Below, one piece after another: positions 15,701 to 24,220 of a stretch of 31,885 nt of DNA. The notes beneath the pieces are model-generated. The model searched no databases, was not told where the DNA came from, and saw only the letters and a list, made by a program, of their open reading frames with translations. A program made the position numbers and the translations under genes. Origin of the DNA: Lachnospiraceae bacterium UBA3310 (GTDB lineage: Bacteria > Bacillota > Clostridia > Lachnospirales > Lachnospiraceae); the NCBI GenBank assembly GCA_002361355.1, contig DESQ01000007.1, positions 1-31,885 of the forward strand, in the 5' to 3' direction. Position 1 is the first letter of the stretch. The number at the start of each line of letters is the position of its first letter.

Positions 15701-18700
15701 ATTGACGGGTATGGAGTTTAGCGCGAATGTGGCTTCGGGCGATTACGCCCTGTACCTGTCGGCAGAACATGTGCTGGAATTTGAGGTGGGGAAGGGAAAA
15801 CTCGGCATTGAAGGGCTGTCGCTTGCGCTTGGTTTTACCGACGGTAAGTTCGGCGCGCTCAAGCTGGGAGGGGCTTTTACTCTGGGTGGTATCACACTGG
15901 CATTGTGTGGCAGCTATGGTACGGACGCGGGACTTACCTTTGAAGCTATGGCCTATTCGGAAGAGGATTACAGTCTGGGGGATTTTATCGCACAGGCCGC
16001 ACAGGATCTCGGACAGGCTTTTGACAGGGAGTCCCTTCCTGATACATTGCTTACCGTGAATATACGTATGCTCACATTTTCCTATCAGTCGGGGAAAAAA
16101 GCGTTTCATGGTTATGTTGATCTGGAACATGTGCTGGAGATCTCGGAAGACTTTGCCATTCGGGAACTTGCGCTTGAGATCTCGTCCGAACAAGGGGAAG
16201 CGGTGGCGTTTCAGGTGATCGCCCGGGTTTATGTATGCGGGACGGAAGTAGGGCTTACGGTGTCTAAGGATCGGGAAGGATTTATATTGTCCGGCGAGGC
16301 GGCGTTCCCCAATCTGACCTTTGGCAGGATCGCCGGAGAATTTGGAATCGCTATGGAGCACCTTCCTGATTTTATATCGGAGTTTGCCGTCACGAATCTG
16401 GGCGTAACATACAATTTTACCACGAAGGTATTTGCGCTGCATCTGACCACAAGTGCGGGGAAGATCGCTGCGGAAATGAACGGGGGAGAGCAGGCGGGAT
16501 GGCGTATCGGTTATGAGACGGATCCGAAGGTCTCTGTGGATATGCTTCGGATGCCTCTAGTGGGAGAACTGGTGCAAAAGGCGGCGCCGGGAACCACCGG
16601 TTTGTCCGTAAAAGATTTTGTACTGGAGGCGTCTTCGACGGAGGGAGTGGTATTCCGGTGTACGGCATTTGGCAGCGTGTGCACGCTGGAACTCCATAAG
16701 CCGACGCAGTGTCTGGCAAGGGCTGCGGGGAACTCTGCGCCGGAAACAGTAAAGTGGATCAACCTGAACAAGACTTTCGCCATCTTGACGGTTTTAAAGG
16801 CCGGGATCGGTCTGGAAGGCAGCCGGGTGGTGCTGCTTTTGGATGCCTCTCTTGCGGTTTCACCGTTTACGTTCAGTCTGGCGGAGGCCGGCGTGGGGAT
16901 CAATGTCTCCAGACTTTCGGATGTGGCATTCTATCTTTCTGGTTTCGGGGTGGCGTTTGACAACGGTGCGTTGGCAGTAAACGGCAGCTTTTTCAGAAAG
17001 CGAAGAGGGGCAAAGGATGTCTATGCCGGTTCTCTTTTGGTGAAGTGTAAGGCGGTCACGGTGACGGCGGTGGGAGAGTATTCCTCCGGATCTCTGTTTG
17101 CTTATATGGCGCTTTCGGCGTCTATCGGTGGGCCGCCGGCGTTCTTTGTGACCGGGCTTGCACTGGGCTTTGGATATAACAGGAAACTGGTTCTGCCTCC
17201 GGTAGAACAGGTGCCGGAGTATCCGCTTGTTAAAGCTGTGAGGAAGGGATTTGACGCGCAGACGCTGGACGAGCTGAACAGATATATTACGGAGGAGAGC
17301 GGGCAGCATTTCCTGACGGCGGGCGTAAGGTTTACTTCCTTTAAGATTGTGGACGGCTTTCTGCTTCTGTCAGTTTCCTTCGGGAAAAAGTTCCAGGTTG
17401 GCGTGCTCGGGATCGCGGATATATCTATGCCGCCCAATGCGCCGTCTCATCCTGTGGCAAAGGCGCAGCTTGCCATAAAGGCGGTATATGATCCGTCGGC
17501 CGGCGTGTTTGGCGCGGAGGCGCGTCTTACTTCCGAGTCATATATTCTGTCCAGAGACTGTAAGCTGACAGGCGGGTTCGCGGCATTCTTCTGGTTTGAT
17601 GGCAGTGGGCACAGCGGCGATTTTGTGATTACGCTTGGCGGCTATCACCCGGCGTTTCAGAAACCGGCACATTATCCGGAAGTGCCGCGGCTGGGGTTGA
17701 ACTGGAATATCAATTCTAATTTAAATATATCCGGCGAGATTTATTTTGCACTCACGCCCAGCACAGTCATGGCGGGCGGTAAGTTGAGTGCGGTTTATAC
17801 ACAAGGCAAATTGCGTGCGTGGTTCATCGCTTACGCAGACTTTATCGTGTCGTGGAAGCCCTTTTCCTATCAGGCAAGGATCGGGGTATCCCTGGGCGCT
17901 TCCTACCGTGTTGACGTATGGTTTATCCATAAAACTTTTTCTGTCGAACTGGCGGCAGAGCTTGCCCTCTGGGGGCCGGAAGTACAGGGGCGGCTGCACG
18001 TTTCCTGGTTTATCATTTCCTTTACGATCTCTTTTTCCAAAGGAGCGGATCATTCGGGTGAGACGCTGGACTGGGGGACATTCAAGGAATCATTCCTGTT
18101 TGATAAGGGGCAGAACCGTATGTTGAGAGCGAACAGGGGGATGCCTGTCGGGGATACAGATATCCTTGCGGTTACGGTTACGGGTGTCTGCGGGCAGGCG
18201 TCTGACGGGACGGACATCATCAATCCAGGTGGGTTTGGCATTACGTTGGTTTCTAAGATACCAGAACAGGGAAATGTACGGCCGGTCAATAATGCGGCGC
18301 TTAAGTCGACGATAACGCTTACCGTGGAAGACGAGCATAAGAGAACAATAAACGACAGGTTCCGGCAGGGCAGTGTGGTCAGGAATGTACCGGCGGCTTT
18401 GTGGAAGAGCGCGCCTGCCCCACAGGACAGGCTGCGGGAAGAAAATATGGTAAAGGATGCCCGATGCGGGGTGTCATACGAGCTGCAAAGTGAGATCCCC
18501 AAACAGGAACTTTTCCCGAGGACCCGTTTTATTTCGTTGGAAGAGCTTTACCGGAACAATACGCTTGCCTATGAGAACTGTTTCCGGTTTGTCTCGGATC
18601 AGCGCCTGCACCTGTCCGATGAGGATTCTATTCGCAGATTTTCTCAGAATGCGGACAGCGGGGAGACAAGAAAGAGACGGCAGAAGTATCTTGCCGACAA

Positions 18701-18785
18701 CGGCATAACGGAGCAGGTGTCCATCACACGGTTTGCAGAGGAGGCCGAGGACTGGCTGTCGGAGGAGCTGTTAATCGGCACATAA
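12771..18785 (+). CDS. giant DUF6603-like protein, 2004 aa
   Basis: First and largest gene of the island operon. No signal peptide or clear membrane span is seen. Residues 1 to about 640 are mixed alpha/beta with a motif LWAGPSGHSAGLLDF near 418-432 and a helical stretch FWRLYYDKR. About 640-1790 is a long run of beta-strand units with recurring Gly-rich strands (for example EHVLEFEVG, EHVLEISED). The later part has PAFFVTGLALGFGYNR (about 1455-1470), LGGYHPAFQKPAHYPEVPRL (about 1621-1640) and MAGGKL, VSWKPF, GVSLGASY, which I recall as hallmarks of DUF6603 proteins. A charged tail (1790-2004) follows. I chose the ATG at 12771 (ACGGAG 9 bases upstream) over a TTG at 12744. Function unknown. 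Confidence 0.8.
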   Translation: MILFMVIKTGGKPPKRYPIPLRYPENENKISEWNVRFVSWNEADYQLDGETILPIINVDTLKQAVYHAAMKDAAVCGVMIEQFRVQYGIDICALWNEPGDPAYHIIGDVFAQWAHPMIGNVVVSSGIRPQTSEDQYTKNWASFPDDHMTGETKAVIQKLINDSLSVDPESGKVSEAGLRRLAKSSRDQVRCCRDMTELARAVIGEITTYATKKLEKIYALELCDSNRFLEAQKAFIKRVVLAESETEIAVNPKLRNLFMSIRVKPITVTEYIYFYFPQLSKLRKDDQWIAFIHLLNAYLEIGCEIPCDAPSRKAAGVIDICVEEYCKFPPVIRGAMIINAIRKFDRPPNRDRYALQIVDEARKCWGIVDAPEAFFIPTLPKWRPQDMGEKVSRIFLWNWTRDEMHPVTAGYRKCLMPLWAGPSGHSAGLLDFYYGYLGADRIIFEGMPMPISLVILPTMFTFWRLYYDKRICAVHTLAETFEGALSHALALQDPSSQVRMYCELYHQINIEAAMADIGALPVYDDPFEIVSRLPYMKATVPNLTGVLHPVRIMAQIRATHYDRLPGEGGIARIDSLDRIINDLRSRLTEKHYKVPRWAQTVNKLLGDGSIAQSAGGDEFGGLEIRSFRNLNVKVFVREEPLRQMARRSLTESRDIALAASASGFRSLYDKICLCAASGKEYQFTDDFPCLPECYIDAQNEPFLAGICFSEMRECSLAEEAFTYRAQIGTGAAFWKCVKGIIPLADAEEIFCTVTQTPDGLHFTGEIAAESVYRVTDKLSLAVHRVSIESGLDDVSCFPSIGIAAEIGEQFDLNIVVSPDGDMLYISGEYEEGRVLTIAGMLSLFGLDDVIQGSDLLPDEESVFGSLGLRSVSITVDTASEGVTQIGFTVTAGKPWNVFAHKITLQPYFEMNIDYPFDGGRRKVDYCVLGKWHIGSTVFDLMYRSDQTIYAGLAEDSTLRFADVAGLFATGVSFPPVELTGMEFSANVASGDYALYLSAEHVLEFEVGKGKLGIEGLSLALGFTDGKFGALKLGGAFTLGGITLALCGSYGTDAGLTFEAMAYSEEDYSLGDFIAQAAQDLGQAFDRESLPDTLLTVNIRMLTFSYQSGKKAFHGYVDLEHVLEISEDFAIRELALEISSEQGEAVAFQVIARVYVCGTEVGLTVSKDREGFILSGEAAFPNLTFGRIAGEFGIAMEHLPDFISEFAVTNLGVTYNFTTKVFALHLTTSAGKIAAEMNGGEQAGWRIGYETDPKVSVDMLRMPLVGELVQKAAPGTTGLSVKDFVLEASSTEGVVFRCTAFGSVCTLELHKPTQCLARAAGNSAPETVKWINLNKTFAILTVLKAGIGLEGSRVVLLLDASLAVSPFTFSLAEAGVGINVSRLSDVAFYLSGFGVAFDNGALAVNGSFFRKRRGAKDVYAGSLLVKCKAVTVTAVGEYSSGSLFAYMALSASIGGPPAFFVTGLALGFGYNRKLVLPPVEQVPEYPLVKAVRKGFDAQTLDELNRYITEESGQHFLTAGVRFTSFKIVDGFLLLSVSFGKKFQVGVLGIADISMPPNAPSHPVAKAQLAIKAVYDPSAGVFGAEARLTSESYILSRDCKLTGGFAAFFWFDGSGHSGDFVITLGGYHPAFQKPAHYPEVPRLGLNWNINSNLNISGEIYFALTPSTVMAGGKLSAVYTQGKLRAWFIAYADFIVSWKPFSYQARIGVSLGASYRVDVWFIHKTFSVELAAELALWGPEVQGRLHVSWFIISFTISFSKGADHSGETLDWGTFKESFLFDKGQNRMLRANRGMPVGDTDILAVTVTGVCGQASDGTDIINPGGFGITLVSKIPEQGNVRPVNNAALKSTITLTVEDEHKRTINDRFRQGSVVRNVPAALWKSAPAPQDRLREENMVKDARCGVSYELQSEIPKQELFPRTRFISLEELYRNNTLAYENCFRFVSDQRLHLSDEDSIRRFSQNADSGETRKRRQKYLADNGITEQVSITRFAEEAEDWLSEELLIGT

Positions 18786-18813
18786 AAGAGAGCGGCTGGC
18801 TAGGGAGGTTACT

Positions 18814-19998
18814 ATGGATTTTCAGCATCAGGATTTTAAACTGGCGGATGACAGGAAACCGGCTATGGAGGAAGGCAGATATACGATCACCGGCCGGCAG
18901 ACTGTTTCCAGGCCGGTATCAGAGACCTTTCAAATACAAAAGGAAGTCTGCGTTGCGGCGAATACAAGAACGCTGGCAGGGCAGGATGTGTTCAGTATGT
19001 ATCCGTCGCCGGAGCAGCAGGGAGATTTTGCGGGCACACTGCCTTTTCTCGTATTGCATGATCAGACTTATCCATGGCTTCGCCACTGGCGGGACGATAT
19101 CGGCGGGCGGCCGGTTCCGTGGCTGGCCCTGATCGTTGTATCCGGGGAGGAAGGAGCGGCGGAGCAGGATGTGAAGAACGCAGAACTGCCGGGTTTGAAA
19201 GAACAGGGCGTATTTTTCCCGTTAAAAGAAGGGGAAGTGACATCCTGCCGGGACGATGACAATATTCATATCCTTACGATACCGAAGCAGACCTATCAGA
19301 ATGTGATGCCGGAGGCGTCAGATCTGCCATGGCTTACCCATGTGAAATTTGTGGATCTGTCGGCCACGGAGGATTCCATTGCGGAGCAGGACGGGTGGTT
19401 TTCCACCATCATTGCCAACCGGTTTCTTCCTTCTCTGGAGGGGCGCAGCTTGAAGAGTACGGTGCACCTGATATCCGTTGACGGTTATCTGAACGGGAAT
19501 ATACCGGCAGACTGCGACAGAGTACGGTTTATCTCCATCTATCATTGGAGTGTTTATTCTGAGAAGACGCAGGAGCAGTCATTTGTTTCGCTGATGAATG
19601 GAATCGGCAGAAATTCCCGTTCTGTGGAGGAACAGACCTTAAAGCCCCACTATCTGCGCACCGGTGAAAAGACATATTCCCGGTATCATTCGCCGCTTTT
19701 GCCTTATCATGCGGAGCGGTATGAGAATCTGGGCGGAGAGGAGCGGTATACGGCGGACGGCAGACTGATCTACGATGCGCAGAACGGAATTTTGGATATC
19801 AGTTATTCGGCAGCCTTTAATCTGGGCCGAATGATCAGCTTAAGCCGACGTACGGAGGCGGAAAGGATCGCAGCGTGGCGCAAGGAGCAGGCTATGGGTG
19901 AGCATCTGCGTATGCTCGATCAGGCGATCGGCGTGTCGTTGACAGATCTTTGTGAAATCTGTGAAAAACTTTCGGGAGAGGGTGTGGAAGCGTTATGA
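18814..19998 (+). CDS. conserved-looking hypothetical protein, 394 aa (island gene 2)
   Basis: A soluble 394-aa protein without signal peptide, starting 28 bases after the giant gene with GGGAGG upstream. Notable segments: TLPFLVLHDQTYPWLRHWRD (75-94) followed by PVPWLALIVVSGEE (100-113), LTHVKFVDLS (174-183), WFSTIIANRFLPS (195-207) and VHLISVDGYL (217-226), which look like core strands of a well-folded domain, and a helical, charged C-terminus. I do not recognise a named domain. Its stop overlaps the next start (ATGA). Tight coupling to the DUF6603-like gene suggests a subunit or partner of the same assembly. Confidence 0.85.
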   Translation: MDFQHQDFKLADDRKPAMEEGRYTITGRQTVSRPVSETFQIQKEVCVAANTRTLAGQDVFSMYPSPEQQGDFAGTLPFLVLHDQTYPWLRHWRDDIGGRPVPWLALIVVSGEEGAAEQDVKNAELPGLKEQGVFFPLKEGEVTSCRDDDNIHILTIPKQTYQNVMPEASDLPWLTHVKFVDLSATEDSIAEQDGWFSTIIANRFLPSLEGRSLKSTVHLISVDGYLNGNIPADCDRVRFISIYHWSVYSEKTQEQSFVSLMNGIGRNSRSVEEQTLKPHYLRTGEKTYSRYHSPLLPYHAERYENLGGEERYTADGRLIYDAQNGILDISYSAAFNLGRMISLSRRTEAERIAAWRKEQAMGEHLRMLDQAIGVSLTDLCEICEKLSGEGVEAL

Positions 19999-20897
19999 AA
20001 CGTCGAATCGTGGTAGAACAGGCGGCAGAAAGGCAGTTAAGGACAGGATCCTATGTTCCCATAGATGTCCCGGAACATCTGAAAGAGTACGCCGATGAAT
20101 TACGTCTGTTACAGGGTGTTCCGCTTACCTATTTGCTGACGGAAGCGTCGGATCTGCCGGAGGAGAGTATTCGTTTTTTTCATCTGGATATCAACTGGAC
20201 GGACGCGCTGCTCGACGGTGCGTTTTCCATCGGGAGGGTATGCGCAAGGGATGCCCTGTGGGATAAAACAATGTTGAAGAGGACGGGTGAAAACAGGCAT
20301 TATGCGGATATGCCCAGAGTAAGGCGGATGCATGTGAATCACAGGGAGCATGTCTTAAAAGACGTATCTGCAGACGGTGCGCCGGAGGACTACAGGCTGG
20401 TGAGCGGTTTTTTGCTGCGTTCCCGGCTTGTGGGCGAAAAGAAGGGACTGCACATGTACGGTTATGACAGGGCGGGGGCGCCGAAGGATTCTATGGATAA
20501 CGGAAAGCCGCTTCCGGTTCTACGCATGGAGACAATTGCGGACAATGTGCTTCTGGCCTTATTCCACGGGGAGGTATACCAGATCATAATCGAGGAACCG
20601 AAAACCGGACTCCGGTTCGGCGTATCATCTGCGGAGGTATCAGAAGGACGGATTACCCGCAGTATTGATCTGCGTTCCGCGCAGGACAGCGCAGAGCTTG
20701 GAAAAAGAGTGGGGAGTTTTTGCATCGACGGGTTTACGGACAGTAATGGCAGGCTGCATGCCGGATGTCTGGCGGATGCAGTGGGAAGAGAACTGAAAGC
20801 AAAGGGCGCGCCGGGAACGGAAGAGATTACGCCGGCACGGTTTGCCTTTGAGATGATCGCGGCAGCGCATCGGGCGAAGTTTACGGCAAAGGATTGA
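19995..20897 (+). CDS. conserved-looking hypothetical protein, 300 aa (island gene 3)
   Basis: A 300-aa soluble protein that begins inside the stop of gene 2. The segment LRLLQGVPLTYLLTE (36-50) followed by LPEESIRFFHLDINWTDALL (54-73) and DGAFSIG is striking and I recall similar wording in uncharacterised proteins of large multi-gene clusters, but I cannot name a domain. A second patch, VSGFLLRSRLVGEKKGLHMYGYD (about 136-158), follows. There is an alpha-rich, positively charged C-terminus (AFEMIAAAHRAKF). No catalytic motif is evident. It probably acts with its neighbours; structure prediction is the natural next evidence. Confidence 0.85.
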   Translation: MKRRIVVEQAAERQLRTGSYVPIDVPEHLKEYADELRLLQGVPLTYLLTEASDLPEESIRFFHLDINWTDALLDGAFSIGRVCARDALWDKTMLKRTGENRHYADMPRVRRMHVNHREHVLKDVSADGAPEDYRLVSGFLLRSRLVGEKKGLHMYGYDRAGAPKDSMDNGKPLPVLRMETIADNVLLALFHGEVYQIIIEEPKTGLRFGVSSAEVSEGRITRSIDLRSAQDSAELGKRVGSFCIDGFTDSNGRLHAGCLADAVGRELKAKGAPGTEEITPARFAFEMIAAAHRAKFTAKD

Positions 20898-20913
20898 TGG
20901 GAGGAGACAGGAC

Positions 20914-23900
20914 ATGGCTGAGAGAATAGTGATGCCGATGATCGTGCTGGCGCGTTATTTGAGGAACCCGCTTCCGGTGCCGACGCTCGATCCTAATTAT
21001 AAGACCGCGCTGCGCTCCTATCTGGGCAAGGATGCGACGCCGGCTGCGTTCAACACCAATCTTTTGCTGAAACGAGGGGTGCACCTGCATTTCGTTCTTC
21101 CCTCGGCGTTGAAGAAGGGGCGCGAGGTGACAGATGAGAGCGGGGAAAAGACAATGGAATATCCGGCTGTACCGGATCGGTATCTGGTCACAAGAATGTA
21201 TATAAAGAACCGGAAGATTGAGACGGACAGCCATATTGTGGAAAGCAATTTCTATTCGCTTGACGATGCCTACAGTGACAGCATAACGATACCGAAATTC
21301 GACGATCTGCGTCCGAGACACCGTTTCCGCTATATGGGAAGGAATTATCCCGCAGGCGGGCCGGCGCCTGAACCGGCAGGGGAGTACGGGTATTTTGACA
21401 AAATCACGGCTTTGGGCGCTGGAGACCCGATGTTCTCAGCATACTATCCGAGCTGCGCCAGTGTGTTCGGATTCTATGACGATCTGGCGGGCGTGCCCGC
21501 CGATGCGGTGCTTACTTATTGTGTGACCGGGATCTACTCTGTTCCGGAAAACGATCTCTTTCATCAGGTGCAAAATGCCGGAGATATGAAAAAGATTCTG
21601 GCGGATTATGGTCTGTCTCTTGACGGTGAAGGGGCAGTCTGCCAGTCGAGTATGGTCTTTGGCGTGGCAGGCGGCATCGATCTTTCCAGAGAGCAGCCGG
21701 TGCCTGTGGGGGAGATCAACATTGGTATAGGCAGGAGTTCTGCGGAGGCGCTGGCGGCTATCATCAGTGGGAAGCATTTCGGGGACAGGGAGGGAATGGA
21801 GCGTTTCCTGACATCAATCCAGTATGACACGGCGGACGAGGCGTCTTTGCCGGACGGCGATTTTAAGATTGACGATGATATTCATTACCGGGGATTTTCC
21901 AGAATTGATCCCATAGAGAGAGCCTACAGCGTAAAACTTCCGAAGGACGCAAAAGAGATGCAGGGCGATAATAGGAATAAAGCGGTCACTGCGCAAGAGC
22001 AATATGCAGAGCTGGCTTCTCTGGAACGGGAGATCGGTAAGATGCGCCGCATGCTGGAATACCAGAAGGATTCCCTCTATTATCTGTGGGAGCTTTACGA
22101 GGGAGCGGGTGCGAAACGGGCAGAACAGATCCGGGGCTATATGACTCCGCTGGCGGAGGCGATCGGGAAGCAGAGAGAAGAAGTTTACGCAAAACTTACG
22201 GAGGCAGAAGCGAAGAAAGATGCACTGGAAAAACTTCTTGCACAGATTGGCGCTGCATTGGAAGAGGAAGCCTGTGAACCCTTTTTCCAACAGGGTGATC
22301 CTGCAGTGATGTTGTTTGGTGAAGGCATGAACAGAACCTATGCTTTTGGGGAGGATGGGCGCTTTGAGGAGGGTGGCACGCTCCTTTGCCTGACCGGGCC
22401 GTTGACGGCGGATATTCCGGCGGAAGAGATCCTGGGATATTTTTCAGATACCGATGATCCTTTCAATACAGACATAGGGAAAGCATGTAAAGATTACATC
22501 GTTTCTGCGGTGCTGTTGGATAAGAAAAATCTGCTGCCAAAGCTGGGGCTGTCCCCGGTGATACGGGAGAAGGTTTCTCCGGTGGCCTATAACGGAGACC
22601 CGACAGAGCAGGTTACCCTTCTGATGCAGTGGGAGTCGGTGTTTTATCCTGATTATGTGGATGCAGTTCCGGCGGATAGCGTTCTGCAGTATGGGGATAC
22701 GGATTACCAGTATCGGGGCAGCAGATCGCAGCATGGCGTACACAGCGAGGGCGTTACCGTGCTTACACCCCACGGCGTATATCATCTGCAGGAACAACTG
22801 GAGAAATACCTGGCCATACATTCGGACAATCCTGAGATCACAGCGCTGGCCGCAAGGATCAGGGAACTGGCGGCGGTGTCCCAGAGCCTGGGCGGTTTTG
22901 GGATTGATTTGTGCGGGCTTGCCCATGCCTTTCAGTTTCCCGTTGCGATCGACCCGAAGGATGTCTTTGCGCGGGAAACGGCAGAACGTATTATGCCGGA
23001 GAAGAGACTGTTCTATGAGCCGGAGACAGAAAGGCTGGCAGTGCTGGATGACACGCAGATCTTTCCGCTCAGGGAAGGGTATTTCGGACTGTCGAAGCTT
23101 GCCATGGTGTCTTCTTTCGGGGAACAGAGAAAGCTGTTGGACGATGAGCTGGCTTTCCGGGGTAAAAAATATATCTCGGAAAATCTGCAGCCGGTGCAGG
23201 ATGGACTGTGTTTTTTCCCGTTGGCGCTTACTTCCGCAGCCAGATTGAAGGCGGATTTCGTGTCGGTAAAAAATCGGTCGGTTTTTTCCTCACCCTTTCC
23301 CGGCGGCTCACCTGTGATCGGTATTTTCCTGCCTGATTTGCTGAACCGGAACCTGAACGTGTTTTCCGGTTCCGGTGAAAGGATCGGCGTATTGAAGACG
23401 GCGTACAGGAAGATCGGGGGAGAGAAAAGAGCGGTTGGCAGATTCCTTTCATCGCCTGACGCGCCGGAGGCAATTGATCCGCGGATCAGAAAGCTGATCA
23501 ATGTTCTGGCACAGGATACGCCGGCTTTTGCAGAGGTGATGGAGATGATCGACAGAAAGCTGAATGCCATCCTTTCGCTTGCCCAGAATCATTTTGTATT
23601 CGGGCGCGCGCTGGTGCTGGCGGAGATGGCGGTAGAGCTGGAATATTTCGGTGCGCCCCACTGGTCGCGTAAGGAGGAAGACATCGGAAAATTTGATGAT
23701 GTGGGGCTTTCGGCACAGGAGTTCCCCGTTATGTTCGGGGATAAAAACAGAAGTATGGACGGGGTGTGCTGTGGGTTTACGCAGGATTATGAACGCGGCT
23801 TTGCTGTTTTTGGGGCGGAGCAGGCGGATGCTGCATACCTGAATGCACCGCCTGTCACCGTGCGGGGAACGGGAGGCGCAGTCTATGTGCCATTGTTGTT

Positions 23901-24219
23901 TGACCCGACGTTAAAAGTCACGGTTACCACGGGAATTTTGCCGGTAAAACAGGCGGAGATCTGCGGAGAGCATGTGGATTTCTCACAGTATCAGTTATGT
24001 GCCGCACAACTCAATACGGTGCTTGCACAGCAGACGCGGGTGGAACTGCCCGAATTTGCCAGGGGTGCGGAGTACAGTCTTTTTTATCCGAAGGCGGATG
24101 ACGGGAAGAAACGAAGCTACGAAGAACTGGCAGTTGTGAACAGAGCATTGTCAATGGGTGAAATCAGCGGGACAGAGTCGTTGATTGTTGATGGTATGCT
24201 GGCAGAGAGGAGGAAATAA
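20914..24219 (+). CDS. large hypothetical protein with central coiled coil, 1101 aa (island gene 4)
   Basis: A 1101-aa soluble protein, no signal peptide, with a GGGAGGAG ribosome site. N-terminal segment: KRGVHLHFVLPSALKKG (53-69) and YPAVPDRYLVTRM (84-96). Residues about 353-456 are a charged heptad-like helical region (ASLEREIGKMRRMLEYQ; LAEAIGKQREEVYAKLTEAE), a likely coiled coil or helical hairpin. The C-terminal part is beta-rich with VYVPLLFDPTLKVTVTTGIL (about 991-1010). The layout (globular head, coiled coil, globular tail) suggests an oligomer-forming scaffold. No enzyme motif is recognised. The next gene's GTG begins 1 base after its stop and uses a ribosome site inside its last codons. 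Confidence 0.85.
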   Translation: MAERIVMPMIVLARYLRNPLPVPTLDPNYKTALRSYLGKDATPAAFNTNLLLKRGVHLHFVLPSALKKGREVTDESGEKTMEYPAVPDRYLVTRMYIKNRKIETDSHIVESNFYSLDDAYSDSITIPKFDDLRPRHRFRYMGRNYPAGGPAPEPAGEYGYFDKITALGAGDPMFSAYYPSCASVFGFYDDLAGVPADAVLTYCVTGIYSVPENDLFHQVQNAGDMKKILADYGLSLDGEGAVCQSSMVFGVAGGIDLSREQPVPVGEINIGIGRSSAEALAAIISGKHFGDREGMERFLTSIQYDTADEASLPDGDFKIDDDIHYRGFSRIDPIERAYSVKLPKDAKEMQGDNRNKAVTAQEQYAELASLEREIGKMRRMLEYQKDSLYYLWELYEGAGAKRAEQIRGYMTPLAEAIGKQREEVYAKLTEAEAKKDALEKLLAQIGAALEEEACEPFFQQGDPAVMLFGEGMNRTYAFGEDGRFEEGGTLLCLTGPLTADIPAEEILGYFSDTDDPFNTDIGKACKDYIVSAVLLDKKNLLPKLGLSPVIREKVSPVAYNGDPTEQVTLLMQWESVFYPDYVDAVPADSVLQYGDTDYQYRGSRSQHGVHSEGVTVLTPHGVYHLQEQLEKYLAIHSDNPEITALAARIRELAAVSQSLGGFGIDLCGLAHAFQFPVAIDPKDVFARETAERIMPEKRLFYEPETERLAVLDDTQIFPLREGYFGLSKLAMVSSFGEQRKLLDDELAFRGKKYISENLQPVQDGLCFFPLALTSAARLKADFVSVKNRSVFSSPFPGGSPVIGIFLPDLLNRNLNVFSGSGERIGVLKTAYRKIGGEKRAVGRFLSSPDAPEAIDPRIRKLINVLAQDTPAFAEVMEMIDRKLNAILSLAQNHFVFGRALVLAEMAVELEYFGAPHWSRKEEDIGKFDDVGLSAQEFPVMFGDKNRSMDGVCCGFTQDYERGFAVFGAEQADAAYLNAPPVTVRGTGGAVYVPLLFDPTLKVTVTTGILPVKQAEICGEHVDFSQYQLCAAQLNTVLAQQTRVELPEFARGAEYSLFYPKADDGKKRSYEELAVVNRALSMGEISGTESLIVDGMLAERRK

Positions 24220-24220
24220 A

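Noticed and set aside
15405..16442. 345-aa ORF on the minus strand inside the giant gene
   Set aside because: Arg/His-rich shadow of the DUF6603-like coding frame with no ribosome site or recognisable domain.
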